Below are positions 51,114 to 59,548 of a stretch of 64,000 bases of DNA, piece by piece. Under the pieces are notes generated by a model. That model did not search any database. It saw nothing but the letters and a program-made list of their open reading frames with translations, and was not told the DNA's origin. Position 1 is the stretch's first letter. Every line of letters starts with the position of its first letter. This stretch comes from Hyphomicrobiales bacterium (GTDB lineage: Bacteria; Pseudomonadota; Alphaproteobacteria; Rhizobiales; Xanthobacteraceae). The DNA lies in assembly GCA_016713235.1 (NCBI GenBank), contig JADJPN010000003.1, forward strand, positions 186,001 through 250,000, read 5' to 3'. Position numbers and translations under genes: made by a program.

Positions 51114-52219
51114 ATGTTGTTTCGCCTTCTGAAGCCGTTTGTAGTCGTTGCGTTGCTGTTTTCAGGCAGCGCCTTCGCACAGGAACGCGTGGTCAACGTC
51201 TACAACTGGTCGGACTACATCGACCCGATACCGTCGAAGAGTTCACCAAGGAAACCGGCATCAAGGTTCGCTACGACACGTTCGATTCGAACGAGATCGT
51301 CGAAGCGAAACTCCTTGCCGGAAAGACCGGCTATGACGTCGTTGTGCCGGGCTCTACCGTGCTGCGCCGGCTGCTCTCGGTCGGGGTGTTCCAGAAGCTC
51401 GACAAATCCAAGATTCCGAACCTTCAGTACGCGTGGCCGGAAATCACCCGGCGTCTCGCTGCCTACGATCCTGGCAACGAATATGCCGTGAATTACATGT
51501 GGGGCACGACCGGCCTTGGCTATAACGTTGCGAAAGTGAAGGAGCGTCTCGGCAACGTACCGGTCGATAGCTGGGATATTTTCTTCAAGCCCGAGAATCT
51601 CGCGAAGCTCCGTAGCTGCGGCGTACATGTTCTCGACACCGCGGAAGAACTGCTGCCCGCCGCGCTGAAGTATCTGGGTCTCGATCCGGACTCGAAGAAC
51701 GCCGCCGACATCGAAAAGGCGGGCGAGTTGCTCGGCAAGGTCAGGCCGAACATTCAGAAATTCCATTCGTCCGAGTATCTGAATGCACTCGCGAACGGTG
51801 AAATCTGCCTCGTCGTCGGCTGGTCTGGCGACGTGTTTCAGGCGAAGGCACGCGCGAAAGAAGCTGCGGAGAAAACCAGGAAGCCGGTCGTCGAGATCGA
51901 TTACGTCGTTCCGAAGGAAGGCGCGCAGATCTGGTTCGATTCCTTCTCGATCCTGAAAGACGCGCCGAACCCGGAGGCGGCTTACGCTTTCATCAACTTC
52001 ATGATGCGCCCGGACATCGCCGCGCGGAATACGAACTTCGTCGCTTATGCGAGCGGCAATCTCGCCGCGCAAAAATCCGTCGATAAGGAAATCCTCGATA
52101 ACCCGTCGATCTATCCGCCGGCGGAAGTCTTCAAGCGGCTTTATACGGTAACGCCGTATCCCGCGCAGTTGCAGCGGACCGTGACGCGGGTCTGGACGCG
52201 CGTGAAGACGGGCCGTTAG
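51114..52219 (+). pseudogene. Spermidine/putrescine-type periplasmic binding protein, one frameshift
   Basis: About 368 residues when repaired. The start has a signal peptide (cleavage after FAQ, near residue 23) and VNVYNWSDYIDP, the classic start of PotD/PotF proteins; after a missing G at about 51237 the frame continues TVEEFTKETGIKVRYDTFDSNE and then the whole C-terminal half (FHSSEYLNALANGEICLVVGWSGD, FMMRPDIAA). No PotA/B/C genes are adjacent, so this may be an orphan receptor or function with a distant permease. The rest of the protein is perfectly conserved, favouring a consensus error. Confidence 0.85.
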
Positions 52220-53199
52220 CGCTTATCGCGCCAGCGGCGGTGCAGCCAGAGCCATTGCTCCGGCTTCTCGCGAATCCAGCCTTCGAAGACGTCCGAAATC
52301 TTTTGTGTTGCGGCGTTGATATCGACCTTGCCTTCGGCATCGCGCGGCAAGTGCATTTCTTCCGACAATCCCATCCGGAAGCGGTTGCCGGGAAGCCGGA
52401 TCGCGCGCACGGCATGTACGGGGCAATCGACATTGCGTGCAAGCCGCGCGGGCAGAGGACTTGCGAGCGTTCTCCGGCCGAACATCGTGATCGGCACGCC
52501 GCCGGTAAAGTGTTGATCGACGACGAGGCCGAGATGCCGGCCTTCTTGCAGCACTTTGGTCATCGTAAACACTGAGTGCCGGTCTGAGCTGATGAGCTCC
52601 GCCATTGCGCCGGTGCGCGTTTCCCGCACCAGTTCGGCGAAGCCGCGGTTGGTCGGCGCCTTGTAGACCACCGCCGTGTCGAGGCCGTGGGCGAAGGCCG
52701 CGACCGCAGGCAATTCCCAGTTGGCAAAATGCGCGGTGACAAAGATCGCGGGTTTCCCGTCGTCGCGCAGTTCGTTGTAAAGCTCCGCGGTGCGGGGCGA
52801 GAATTCGATGCGTCCGGTGTTCGGGTGCTCCGGATCGTAGTCCCACATCTTCGGCAGATGCACGAATTCGCCGGCGACCCGGCCCAGGTTTTCCCAGACG
52901 CCGCGCACGATCTCTTCGATCTCTTCGGCGGACTTTTCGGGAAACGACGCGCTGAGGCTGGTGCGGGCGATTTTCGAATTCGGAAGCCTCGGTCCGATGC
53001 GGCGTGCGATGCCGCCGACGAGATTGGAAGAGCGATCGGGCCCCAGTGCGCGAATTCCGCTAACCAGGCCGCGCACGAGTATCCATACGAAGAAGTCTCG
53101 AACACGCGAAGCAGGCAGCACGACGTAGCGCCAGAACAACTGACCGCTACGCGTCCTTTTCGTCCAGTAATGGAACTTGATCTTGAACGGCACGCCCAT
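52216..53199 (-). CDS. lpxXL: VLCFA lipid A acyltransferase (LpxXL type)
   Basis: A 327-residue lysophospholipid acyltransferase-family enzyme. The active-site motif H-x4-E is at H157-E162 (VTAHFANWELP), and other family motifs (VGGIARRIGPRLPNS, VVDQHFTGG and FGRRT) are present. Placed at the end of the acpXL operon, it should transfer the C28 hydroxy acid from AcpXL to lipid A. A membrane-anchoring hydrophobic segment is at the N-terminus. Its 3' end overlaps the end of the potF-like gene on the opposite strand. Confidence 0.9.
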   Translation of the reverse strand: MGVPFKIKFHYWTKRTRSGQLFWRYVVLPASRVRDFFVWILVRGLVSGIRALGPDRSSNLVGGIARRIGPRLPNSKIARTSLSASFPEKSAEEIEEIVRGVWENLGRVAGEFVHLPKMWDYDPEHPNTGRIEFSPRTAELYNELRDDGKPAIFVTAHFANWELPAVAAFAHGLDTAVVYKAPTNRGFAELVRETRTGAMAELISSDRHSVFTMTKVLQEGRHLGLVVDQHFTGGVPITMFGRRTLASPLPARLARNVDCPVHAVRAIRLPGNRFRMGLSEEMHLPRDAEGKVDINAATQKISDVFEGWIREKPEQWLWLHRRWRDKR

Positions 53200-53201
53200 C
53201 G

Positions 53202-54224
53202 CTAGAAGCGAACTACGATCTTGCCGAACACGCGGCGGCTTTCGAGCCGTTCGAGGCCTTTCTCGAATTCGGCGAGCGGCAATTCGGTATCGATGACGGG
53301 TGCGATGCCGCCCGCGATCTTGTCGAGCGCGTCCTTCACGTTCTTTATCGTGAAGCCGAACGAGCCGAAGATTTTGTACTGCTGCTGGAAAAGCTGCATC
53401 AGATTCATCTGCACGGTCGGCCCGGAGGTCGAGCCGCAGGTGACGAGACGTCCGCCCTTCTTCATCGACAGGAGCGAGCCGTTCCAGGTTTCGGCACCCG
53501 TGTGCTCGAACACGACATCGACGCCTTTTTTCTTGGTCAGCTTGCGGACCACGCCTTCGAAGCGGTCTTTACGGTAGTTGATGACCTCATCGGCGCCGAG
53601 CGCTTTTGCTTTCGCGGCTTTCTCGTCGTCGCCCACGGTCGTGTAAACCGTGCAGCCGATCGCCTTTGCAAGCTTGATTGCAGCCGAGCCGATACCGGAG
53701 CCGCCGGCCTGTACGAGCACGACTTCGCCGCTCGTAAGCTTCGCATTATCGAAGAACATGTGCTCGACAGTCGCAAAGGTGAGGGGAGCGCAGGACGCAT
53801 CCGACGGCGAAACGCCTTTCGGCACTTTGATTACGAGGCGCGCGGGCCAGTTGTAGAGATCCTGCGCGTAGCCATCGACATGGAAGCCGGCGAGGCCCTG
53901 TACGTTCTCGCAGAGATTGTCGCGGCCTTGGCTACAGTTCTTGCAATGGCCGCAGGTGAGCGCGCCGTAGGGCACCACCGGATCGCCGACCTTGAATCCC
54001 GTCACGCCTTCGCCGACGGCAGCAATTTCGCCCGAGGCTTCGGCGCCGACCACCATCGGCATCTTGCGCTTGGCGAAGGCCATGCCGCGCCAACCCCAGA
54101 CGTCGATATGGTTCAGTGCGACGGCATGCGTCTTGATCTGCACCTCTCCCGGCGCTGGCGCGGCAGGGGCGTCCACTTCCGAGATTTCAAGTTTGCGGTC
54201 ACCAAGCAAACGCAACGCGCGCAT
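53202..54224 (-). CDS. Zinc-binding alcohol dehydrogenase family protein (VLCFA cluster)
   Basis: A 340-residue MDR-superfamily reductase with the structural zinc Cys set C91, C94, C97 and C105, the GAEASGEIAAVG catalytic-domain start and the NADPH motif in VQAGGSGIGSAA. In rhizobial acpXL clusters this gene ('adh2XL') lies between fabF1XL and lpxXL. It probably acts as an enoyl reductase or in setting the (omega-1)-hydroxyl of the C28 acid; this is inferred from location. 5 bp separate it from lpxXL, so they share a transcript. Confidence 0.88.
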   Translation of the reverse strand: MRALRLLGDRKLEISEVDAPAAPAPGEVQIKTHAVALNHIDVWGWRGMAFAKRKMPMVVGAEASGEIAAVGEGVTGFKVGDPVVPYGALTCGHCKNCSQGRDNLCENVQGLAGFHVDGYAQDLYNWPARLVIKVPKGVSPSDASCAPLTFATVEHMFFDNAKLTSGEVVLVQAGGSGIGSAAIKLAKAIGCTVYTTVGDDEKAAKAKALGADEVINYRKDRFEGVVRKLTKKKGVDVVFEHTGAETWNGSLLSMKKGGRLVTCGSTSGPTVQMNLMQLFQQQYKIFGSFGFTIKNVKDALDKIAGGIAPVIDTELPLAEFEKGLERLESRRVFGKIVVRF

Positions 54225-54255
54225 GAGCGAATTCCAGTCCGGCTGAGAGAGTGAT

Positions 54256-54996
54256 TTAGCGATGAACGCCTAGGGCAGCGGAGAGGCCACCGTCAACCGG
54301 GAGCACCGCGTCGGTAATATAGGCCGCGCTTGGCGACATCAAAAATGCCACGAGACCCGCGACATCCTCGGGTTTACCGAGACGGCCGGACGGAATGCCG
54401 GCTTCCAGCTTGTCGCGATATTGCGCGTATGGAGCGAGCATCTCGGTGTCGAGGAAGCCCGGCGCAATATAATTTACCGTTACGCCGCGCCGCGCTGTTT
54501 CCGTCGCAAGGGTGCGGGCAAAAGCGAAGAGCGCTGCTTTTGACGCGCCATAAGCGCCATTGCCGACGTTTGCATGGAGCGCCGCAAGCGAGCCGATCAC
54601 GACGATGCGTCCATCGCGCGCGCGCGTCATCGGGCGGATGAGCGCCTGGCTGATCCGCACGAAGGACCAGAAATTCACGCGCATCACTTTTTCGGCTTCG
54701 GAGATTTTCATGAGCGCGGCGAGGGCGTCGTAGCTCATCCCGGCGTTGTGTACGAAGCCGGAGAGGGGCGCTTCGTTCTCAAGTCCGGCTGCGAACTTCT
54801 CGACCGCCTGTTCGTCGGCAAGATCGACGGCCTTTGCCGAGATTTTCTTGCCGGAAAGCTCTTTCACGAGCGCATCGGCTTCTGCGCTCGCGCTGCGATA
54901 GGTGAAGATGACTTCATGGCCTGCGCTGGCAAGCTCGCGCACGATCTGCGCGCCAAGGCCTCGGCCGCCGCCGGTCACGAGTACGCGGCGCGGCAT
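54256..54996 (-). CDS. SDR family reductase of the VLCFA cluster (FabG-like)
   Basis: A 246-residue SDR with TGGGRGLG (residues 8-15), NAG, the catalytic Ser (VIGSLAAL) and Y-x3-K (YGASK). Expected to reduce 3-ketoacyl-AcpXL during elongation of the C28 chain. ATG 54996 lies 2 bp after the fabF1XL stop; a longer N-terminal frame is an overlap with that gene. The next gene (Zn dehydrogenase) follows 31 bp downstream. Not part of every published rhizobial cluster, so gene content here may be an extended version. Confidence 0.88.
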   Translation of the reverse strand: MPRRVLVTGGGRGLGAQIVRELASAGHEVIFTYRSASAEADALVKELSGKKISAKAVDLADEQAVEKFAAGLENEAPLSGFVHNAGMSYDALAALMKISEAEKVMRVNFWSFVRISQALIRPMTRARDGRIVVIGSLAALHANVGNGAYGASKAALFAFARTLATETARRGVTVNYIAPGFLDTEMLAPYAQYRDKLEAGIPSGRLGKPEDVAGLVAFLMSPSAAYITDAVLPVDGGLSAALGVHR

Positions 54997-54998
54997 GC

Positions 54999-56285
54999 TC
55001 AAGCTGGTTCTCCGGAAAGTACCAGGCTCACGTTCTGCCCGCCGAAACCGAAGGAATTGGAAAGCACGGTTCGCACTTTCGCGTCGCGCGCCGTGTTGCC
55101 GACGACATCGAGCAAGATCGCCGGGTCCGGCGTGTTGTAATTGATCGTCGGCGGAATGCGCTGGTGCTGGATCGTCAGCAACGAAACGACGGCTTCGATC
55201 GCGCCGGCGGCGGTCAGCGTGTGACCGATCATCGACTTGTTCGAGGTGATCGGAATCTGCTTTGCGCGTTCGCCGAACACGGCCATCACGCAATTCGTTT
55301 CCATCTTGTCGTTTTCAGGCGTGGAGGTGCCGTGCGCATTGATGTGGTCGATGCTCTCCGCTGTCATTCCCGAGTCGGCGAGCGCCTGATGCATGCAGGC
55401 GATGACGGGTTTGCCATCGGGGCTTGAGCGTGTGCGGTGGAAGCTGTCGGCGACTTCGCCGCAGCCCGAGACTACGCCGATGATTTTCGCGCCGCGTGCG
55501 GTCGCATGCTCCAGGCTTTCGAGCACAAGTGCGCCCGCGCCTTCGGCCATGACAAAGCCGTCCCGGTTCTTCGAGAACGGTTTCGACGCCTGGTCCGGCG
55601 GATTGTTCTGCGTGGAGAGCGCCGAAAGCAGCGAAAAGCGGATCAGTGCTTCAGCGTGCACCGAGCCGTCGGTCGCGACCGCGAGTGCCGCATCGCAATC
55701 GCCGCGGCGGATCGCTTCAAGACCGAGCTGGATCGCGGTGCCGCCCGACGCGCAAGCGGTCGAAAGCGAAATCGGCATGCCTTTGGTGCCGAACTTGTCG
55801 GCGAGATGATCGGCGACCGTGCCGAACAGAAAAAGCTCATGCCACGCGGGATGTTGTCCTCGCGCGGAAACCTCGAGCGCTTTTTCGGGCGTATAGGGTG
55901 CCCCTGCATCAGCCTCGGCAGCCAGCGCACGCCGCTGCGGCCATTCCACTTCGACTGGCGGCACCGCGCAGAACAACGGCCCCGGGAAATTTCCCTTCGA
56001 GCCGATGGTCGACTGCGCTACCGCTTCTTCAGCGGCGAGTGTTGCAAGACGCTCGGTAAGCTCCGGTGCGCTCACCGGCTTGTCGAACAGAAAGTCTACC
56101 GTGCCCGCGATCGTGGTCTTCAGATGATCGAGCGGAAAGCGGTTGATGCGGTGGATGCCGGAGACACCGGAAGCGAGCTTCTTCCAGTTGTCTTCCTTGC
56201 CCTGACCGAGTGAACTGACGACGCCCATGCCGGTGACGACGACGATGGGACGTCCTGCAGAGTCCTTGAATGCGTTCTTCGTCAT
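54999..56285 (-). CDS. fabF1XL: Beta-ketoacyl-ACP synthase (FabF1XL), complete triad
   Basis: A 428-residue KAS II-type enzyme with the full triad: C178 in STACASGG, H318 in NAHGTSTPEND and H355 in NKSMIGHT. It carries an unusual insertion of about 60 residues (about 100-165, with FPGPLFCAVPPVEVEW and ARGQHPAWHE) before the active site, typical of the XL enzymes. It works with AcpXL to extend fatty acids to C26-C28. ATG 56285 is used because the fabF2XL stop (TAG 56296-56298) lies 10 bp before. Intact active site, in contrast to its partner. Confidence 0.92.
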   Translation of the reverse strand: MTKNAFKDSAGRPIVVVTGMGVVSSLGQGKEDNWKKLASGVSGIHRINRFPLDHLKTTIAGTVDFLFDKPVSAPELTERLATLAAEEAVAQSTIGSKGNFPGPLFCAVPPVEVEWPQRRALAAEADAGAPYTPEKALEVSARGQHPAWHELFLFGTVADHLADKFGTKGMPISLSTACASGGTAIQLGLEAIRRGDCDAALAVATDGSVHAEALIRFSLLSALSTQNNPPDQASKPFSKNRDGFVMAEGAGALVLESLEHATARGAKIIGVVSGCGEVADSFHRTRSSPDGKPVIACMHQALADSGMTAESIDHINAHGTSTPENDKMETNCVMAVFGERAKQIPITSNKSMIGHTLTAAGAIEAVVSLLTIQHQRIPPTINYNTPDPAILLDVVGNTARDAKVRTVLSNSFGFGGQNVSLVLSGEPA

Positions 56286-56295
56286 GACAACCTCG

Positions 56296-57480
56296 CTAGA
56301 TCGCTTCGACGACGCCCGCGCCTTCGCCGCGCCAGTGACCAACGGTGGAAACGATGATCGACTTTACGCCATCCGGGCCTGCGGTTTCCATCGGCACACC
56401 TGGCATGGCTGCCGCGAGCTTTCCGTTTGCAACCGCAAGTGCCGCGAACGCAATTCCGAATGGGAACATCGGCTCGAAAACCTGGCCGATCCGGCTCGTC
56501 ATCGCGCGCACGGGAAGGCCGGACTTCTCCAGTATGGCGGCTTCTTCCTGAGTCGCAGGTTCGGCACCGGTTGCCATCGAATAGATCGCCCCCGCTTTTG
56601 GTGCGTGTTTCTTCGCGCCCTCGATCAGGTCTCCGATCGAAGCGCTGACGCCGCCCGCATCGCGCTTGGCTCGCGCCGACTCGACATGCGTGATCTTCGC
56701 GATCGGTTTTGCGCCGCGCGCTTCGGCATGCTTGCGCGATTCCAGAACGAGGAAGCAGCTTCCCGTTCCCGTCGCCATGCCGGGTTTCCGGTCTGGCGCG
56801 AACACCGGCTTGAATTCGTCGCGATAGTGCATCTTCGCGAATTCCCATAAGCCCAGCATGTCCGAACGTGCCGCGTTATAGGCTCCGCCCACGAGCGCAA
56901 GATCGCTCTGACCTGCCCGGATCCGCGCATGTGCCGTCTGCACCGCCTGCACTCCGGAGCCTTCCTCGCCCATGAACGTCCGCGACGACCCGACGACGCC
57001 GTGCACGATCGAGATGTTGCCGGCGAGCAGATTGGAAAGCTGCGCGAGAAAGAGGGTCGGGCGCAGTTCGCTTTGCAGTCGCTCGTTCAGCCGCACGTCC
57101 GGATTGTTCGCGCCACGCAACTCGTCAGCGACCGAAGCATCGACATTCACGTCGCGCTCGCCGCCGGCGGCCGCGACGATCATGTCCATGCGCTTCAGCA
57201 AATCCTGATTGCCGGCGACACCCGCATGCGTGAGCGCAAGACCGGCGGTATAGGTGCCGATGCGCTGCCACAGCTCCATCTGGCGCTGATCGCCCTTCTT
57301 CGGAATCTGCTTGTCGAAATCCACCGGACCGAGCGGGTGAAACAGAAATGTCGGATAGGTCGTGAAATCGGTGACGGGAACGTCGCCCGAATTCAGCCGC
57401 GCAAGATGCGCGTCTGGGCCTTCGCCGAGCGACGAAAGGATTCCAATGCCCGTAATCCAGGTTTCGCGGCTCGTATCCAT
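56296..57480 (-). CDS. fabF2XL: Ketosynthase-like protein without catalytic triad (FabF2XL)
   Basis: A 394-residue KAS-fold protein. At the three catalytic positions the residues are not Cys-His-His: the TACATGT loop is replaced by VHGVVGSSR (about 159-167), the NAHGTST motif by YSMATGAEP, and the GHT motif by SRIGQVFE. Only one Cys occurs in the whole protein. It cannot act alone as a condensing enzyme, and most likely pairs with FabF1XL the way chain-length factors pair with ketosynthases in type II polyketide systems. That function is inference. It lies between fabZXL and fabF1XL in the operon. Confidence 0.88.
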   Translation of the reverse strand: MDTSRETWITGIGILSSLGEGPDAHLARLNSGDVPVTDFTTYPTFLFHPLGPVDFDKQIPKKGDQRQMELWQRIGTYTAGLALTHAGVAGNQDLLKRMDMIVAAAGGERDVNVDASVADELRGANNPDVRLNERLQSELRPTLFLAQLSNLLAGNISIVHGVVGSSRTFMGEEGSGVQAVQTAHARIRAGQSDLALVGGAYNAARSDMLGLWEFAKMHYRDEFKPVFAPDRKPGMATGTGSCFLVLESRKHAEARGAKPIAKITHVESARAKRDAGGVSASIGDLIEGAKKHAPKAGAIYSMATGAEPATQEEAAILEKSGLPVRAMTSRIGQVFEPMFPFGIAFAALAVANGKLAAAMPGVPMETAGPDGVKSIIVSTVGHWRGEGAGVVEAI

Positions 57481-57543
57481 GTTAACTCACGCCGGAACTT
57501 TCAGTCCGATTGCCTGCGCGCGTTTGCGCATGACTTCGGAAAA

Positions 57544-57951
57544 TTAAGAAGAGGGGAAGGCCATGATGCGAAGGGTGATGGAAGCATCGGCGACAGGGGT
57601 GCCGTCTTCCTTCCGCACTTTGCACTTCGTCACGCCATAGCCGGAGCCTTCATGCTCGATCACGGCTTCAGCCAGCAGAGGCGTCGAGGGCTGCACGAAG
57701 TTGCGCATCTTCGCCTCCTTCACAGAAGCGAGAAAACCCATCTTTTCGAAATTGAGCTTGGAAAGCAGAATCCAGCCTGAAGCCTGCGCCATGAACTCGA
57801 CGAAGAGCACGCCAGGCACAAGCGGATGGCCGGGAAAGTGACCCTCGAATACGGGGCTCGCCGCGGGGACATTGCCCCGCACCAGAATGCGGCCTTCGGA
57901 AAGGTTCAGCTCTTCGATCTTGTCGACGAGCTCGAAATATTCGAGCCGCAT
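57544..57951 (-). CDS. fabZXL: 3-hydroxyacyl-ACP dehydratase (FabZXL)
   Basis: A 135-residue hot-dog fold dehydratase of the FabZ type. H38 in GHFPGHPLVPG and E52 in FVEFMAQ form the catalytic pair. It removes water from 3-hydroxyacyl-AcpXL during VLCFA elongation. Directly downstream of acpXL (8 bp). Length and motifs match published rhizobial FabZXL proteins. Confidence 0.9.
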   Translation of the reverse strand: MRLEYFELVDKIEELNLSEGRILVRGNVPAASPVFEGHFPGHPLVPGVLFVEFMAQASGWILLSKLNFEKMGFLASVKEAKMRNFVQPSTPLLAEAVIEHEGSGYGVTKCKVRKEDGTPVADASITLRIMAFPSS

Positions 57952-57959
57952 GGACGGAC

Positions 57960-58244
57960 CTACGCGCCCTTGGCGGCGACGAGTCCGTCGATGCGCTCGG
58001 CGAGATTCTTGAGCACGAAATACTGCTCCGTGGTCGCCTTGCCGTCGTTCACTTCAGCGGTCCACTGCTCTAGCGGAAGCTTGATGCCGAAGGCCTTGTC
58101 GATCGCGAAAGCGATATCGAGGAAGTCGAGGCTGTCGATGCCGAGATCGTCGATGGCGTGGCTTTCCGGTGTGATCTGCTCACGCGGGATGTCGCAGGTT
58201 TCGGCGATGATGTTGGCGACCGTATCGAAGGTCGTGGAGGCCAT
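57960..58244 (-). CDS. acpXL: Acyl carrier protein AcpXL
   Basis: A 94-residue acyl carrier protein specialised for very-long-chain fatty acids. Phosphopantetheine is carried on S38 in DLGIDSLDFLD. Compared with AcpP it has a longer acidic C-terminus (EVNDGKATTEQYF). ATG 58244 is used; the longer frame is shadow. It heads the minus-strand operon acpXL-fabZXL-fabF2XL-fabF1XL-SDR-adh-lpxXL, divergent from the copper genes. This whole set makes the 27-hydroxyoctacosanoate-type acyl group that is added to lipid A in rhizobia. Confidence 0.93.
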   Translation of the reverse strand: MASTTFDTVANIIAETCDIPREQITPESHAIDDLGIDSLDFLDIAFAIDKAFGIKLPLEQWTAEVNDGKATTEQYFVLKNLAERIDGLVAAKGA

Positions 58245-58492
58245 TTTCAGTGCTCCGCTCGGTGCCGGACTGGCGGTGGAAAGGGAAAAAGAGCCACCGC
58301 CAAAGGCTTGCCGGCACTCTACTGTGTCGCGGGTTCGTATAGCGGACGATATGGGGCCTTTCAATGCCGGGGACAGCCCCGTACAGGCCGAAATTCCGCT
58401 GATTCAACGGGATTTTACGGGACCGGCTCGGGATGGACGCTGCGTCCACAAGCATCTCGCGCAAGAGGCCCCTGTCGTCTATTCCTGCTCCC

Positions 58493-58846
58493 ATGCCGTT
58501 CCGCCGCCTTCCCAGAACCGCGCTATCGCTGCTCATCGCTTATGCGATCGTGCTGGGAGGCGTTCTGGCCCCGGCGCTCGGGCATGGTTTCGACGCGTCC
58601 GCACAGCTTTGCACCTATGGCGCCGAGCAGGGGGCTGCCGATTCCTCGCCGGAAGCTCCACAGACGCGAGGTATGCACGATTGCTGCCCGGCAGCCTGCG
58701 GCGGTCTTTCGGCAATTCTTCCGCCGGTGGCCGAGGCCAGCCCCGCGGTATTCCGTGTGTTTCTGGTTCCGGCTCCGCGTGCGGATGACGAGCGCAGGGT
58801 AGCTGCCGCTTACGATGGTTATGCGCGGGCTCCGCCTGCCGGCTGA
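58493..58846 (+). CDS. DUF2946 family protein
   Basis: A 117-residue protein with one N-terminal hydrophobic segment (residues 11-32) that may be a signal anchor, and a Cys-rich middle (LCTYGAEQG, HDCCPAACGG). DUF2946 genes frequently accompany periplasmic copper chaperones, and here PCu(A)C lies 69 bp downstream, supporting a role in copper handling. ATG 58493 is favoured over the upstream frame start because the hydrophobic segment then begins properly. Confidence 0.7.
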   Translation: MPFRRLPRTALSLLIAYAIVLGGVLAPALGHGFDASAQLCTYGAEQGAADSSPEAPQTRGMHDCCPAACGGLSAILPPVAEASPAVFRVFLVPAPRADDERRVAAAYDGYARAPPAG

Positions 58847-58915
58847 CAGTTCTGACCTTCCTGTCGACCATCCTTCCGCGCAAGGCGCGGATCAAAATTC
58901 TCGCGGAGTTACATA

Positions 58916-59401
58916 ATGCGAATTCTTTCGCTTGCTATTTCCATGCTCGTCGCCGCTTTCACCGCTCAGTTTGCTGCCGCCCACGACATCACGAAGGGAG
59001 ACCTCGTGATCTCGGCGCCGTGGTCACGCGCGACCCCCGCCGGTGCGTCGGTAGGCGCGGGCTATGTCGTCATCACCAACAAGGGCCTTTCGGCGGATCG
59101 GCTCGTCTCGCTCACGACGGACCTGGCCGATCAACCTGAAATCCATGAAATGACCAATGAGGGCGGGGTCATGAAGATGCGCCCGCTTGCAAAGGGTCTG
59201 GCCATTCCGGCGGGAGGAGTCGTGAGGCTGGAGCCGGGCGGCTATCATCTAATGTTGTTGAAGTTGAAGAAGCCACTCACCGCGGGTCAGCGCTACAAGG
59301 CGACTCTCGTGTTTGAGAAGGCCGGGCCAGTTGAAGTTCAGTTTGAGGTGCGGGCGATGGGCGAGGGCCAAAAAAAAGGTCCTGGACACCACAACCACTA
59401 A
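58916..59401 (+). CDS. Periplasmic copper chaperone PCu(A)C
   Basis: A 161-residue PCu(A)C protein with signal peptide (cleavage after AAA, near residue 22). Copper ligands follow the H-x-M/M-x...H-x-M pattern: H77, M79, M86 or M88, H111 and M113. It delivers Cu(I) to the CuA site of cytochrome oxidase. The His-rich tail (HHNH) is an additional potential metal site. Likely transcribed with the DUF2946 gene. Confidence 0.92.
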   Translation: MRILSLAISMLVAAFTAQFAAAHDITKGDLVISAPWSRATPAGASVGAGYVVITNKGLSADRLVSLTTDLADQPEIHEMTNEGGVMKMRPLAKGLAIPAGGVVRLEPGGYHLMLLKLKKPLTAGQRYKATLVFEKAGPVEVQFEVRAMGEGQKKGPGHHNH

Positions 59402-59472
59402 AATTCGTCGCGATTTACAGCGAACTTCCGAGACGAACGCGTCTGCATTTCACATAATGCGTGGCGAACAAC

Positions 59473-59507
59473 GGGGCCGGGCTGCGGGATAACCGCGTCC
59501 CGGCCCT
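59473..59507. other. Strong hairpin between PCu(A)C and cvrA
   Basis: GGGCCGGG (59474-59481) pairs with CCCGGCCC (59499-59506), with an inner GCGG/CCGC stem (59484-59487 and 59493-59496). No T-run follows, so it is a structured RNA element or a weak terminator of the copper genes. Confidence 0.5.
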
Positions 59508-59548
59508 AAAACACACGGCAGTTTGAAAACGGCAGCTCGAAAGACGTC

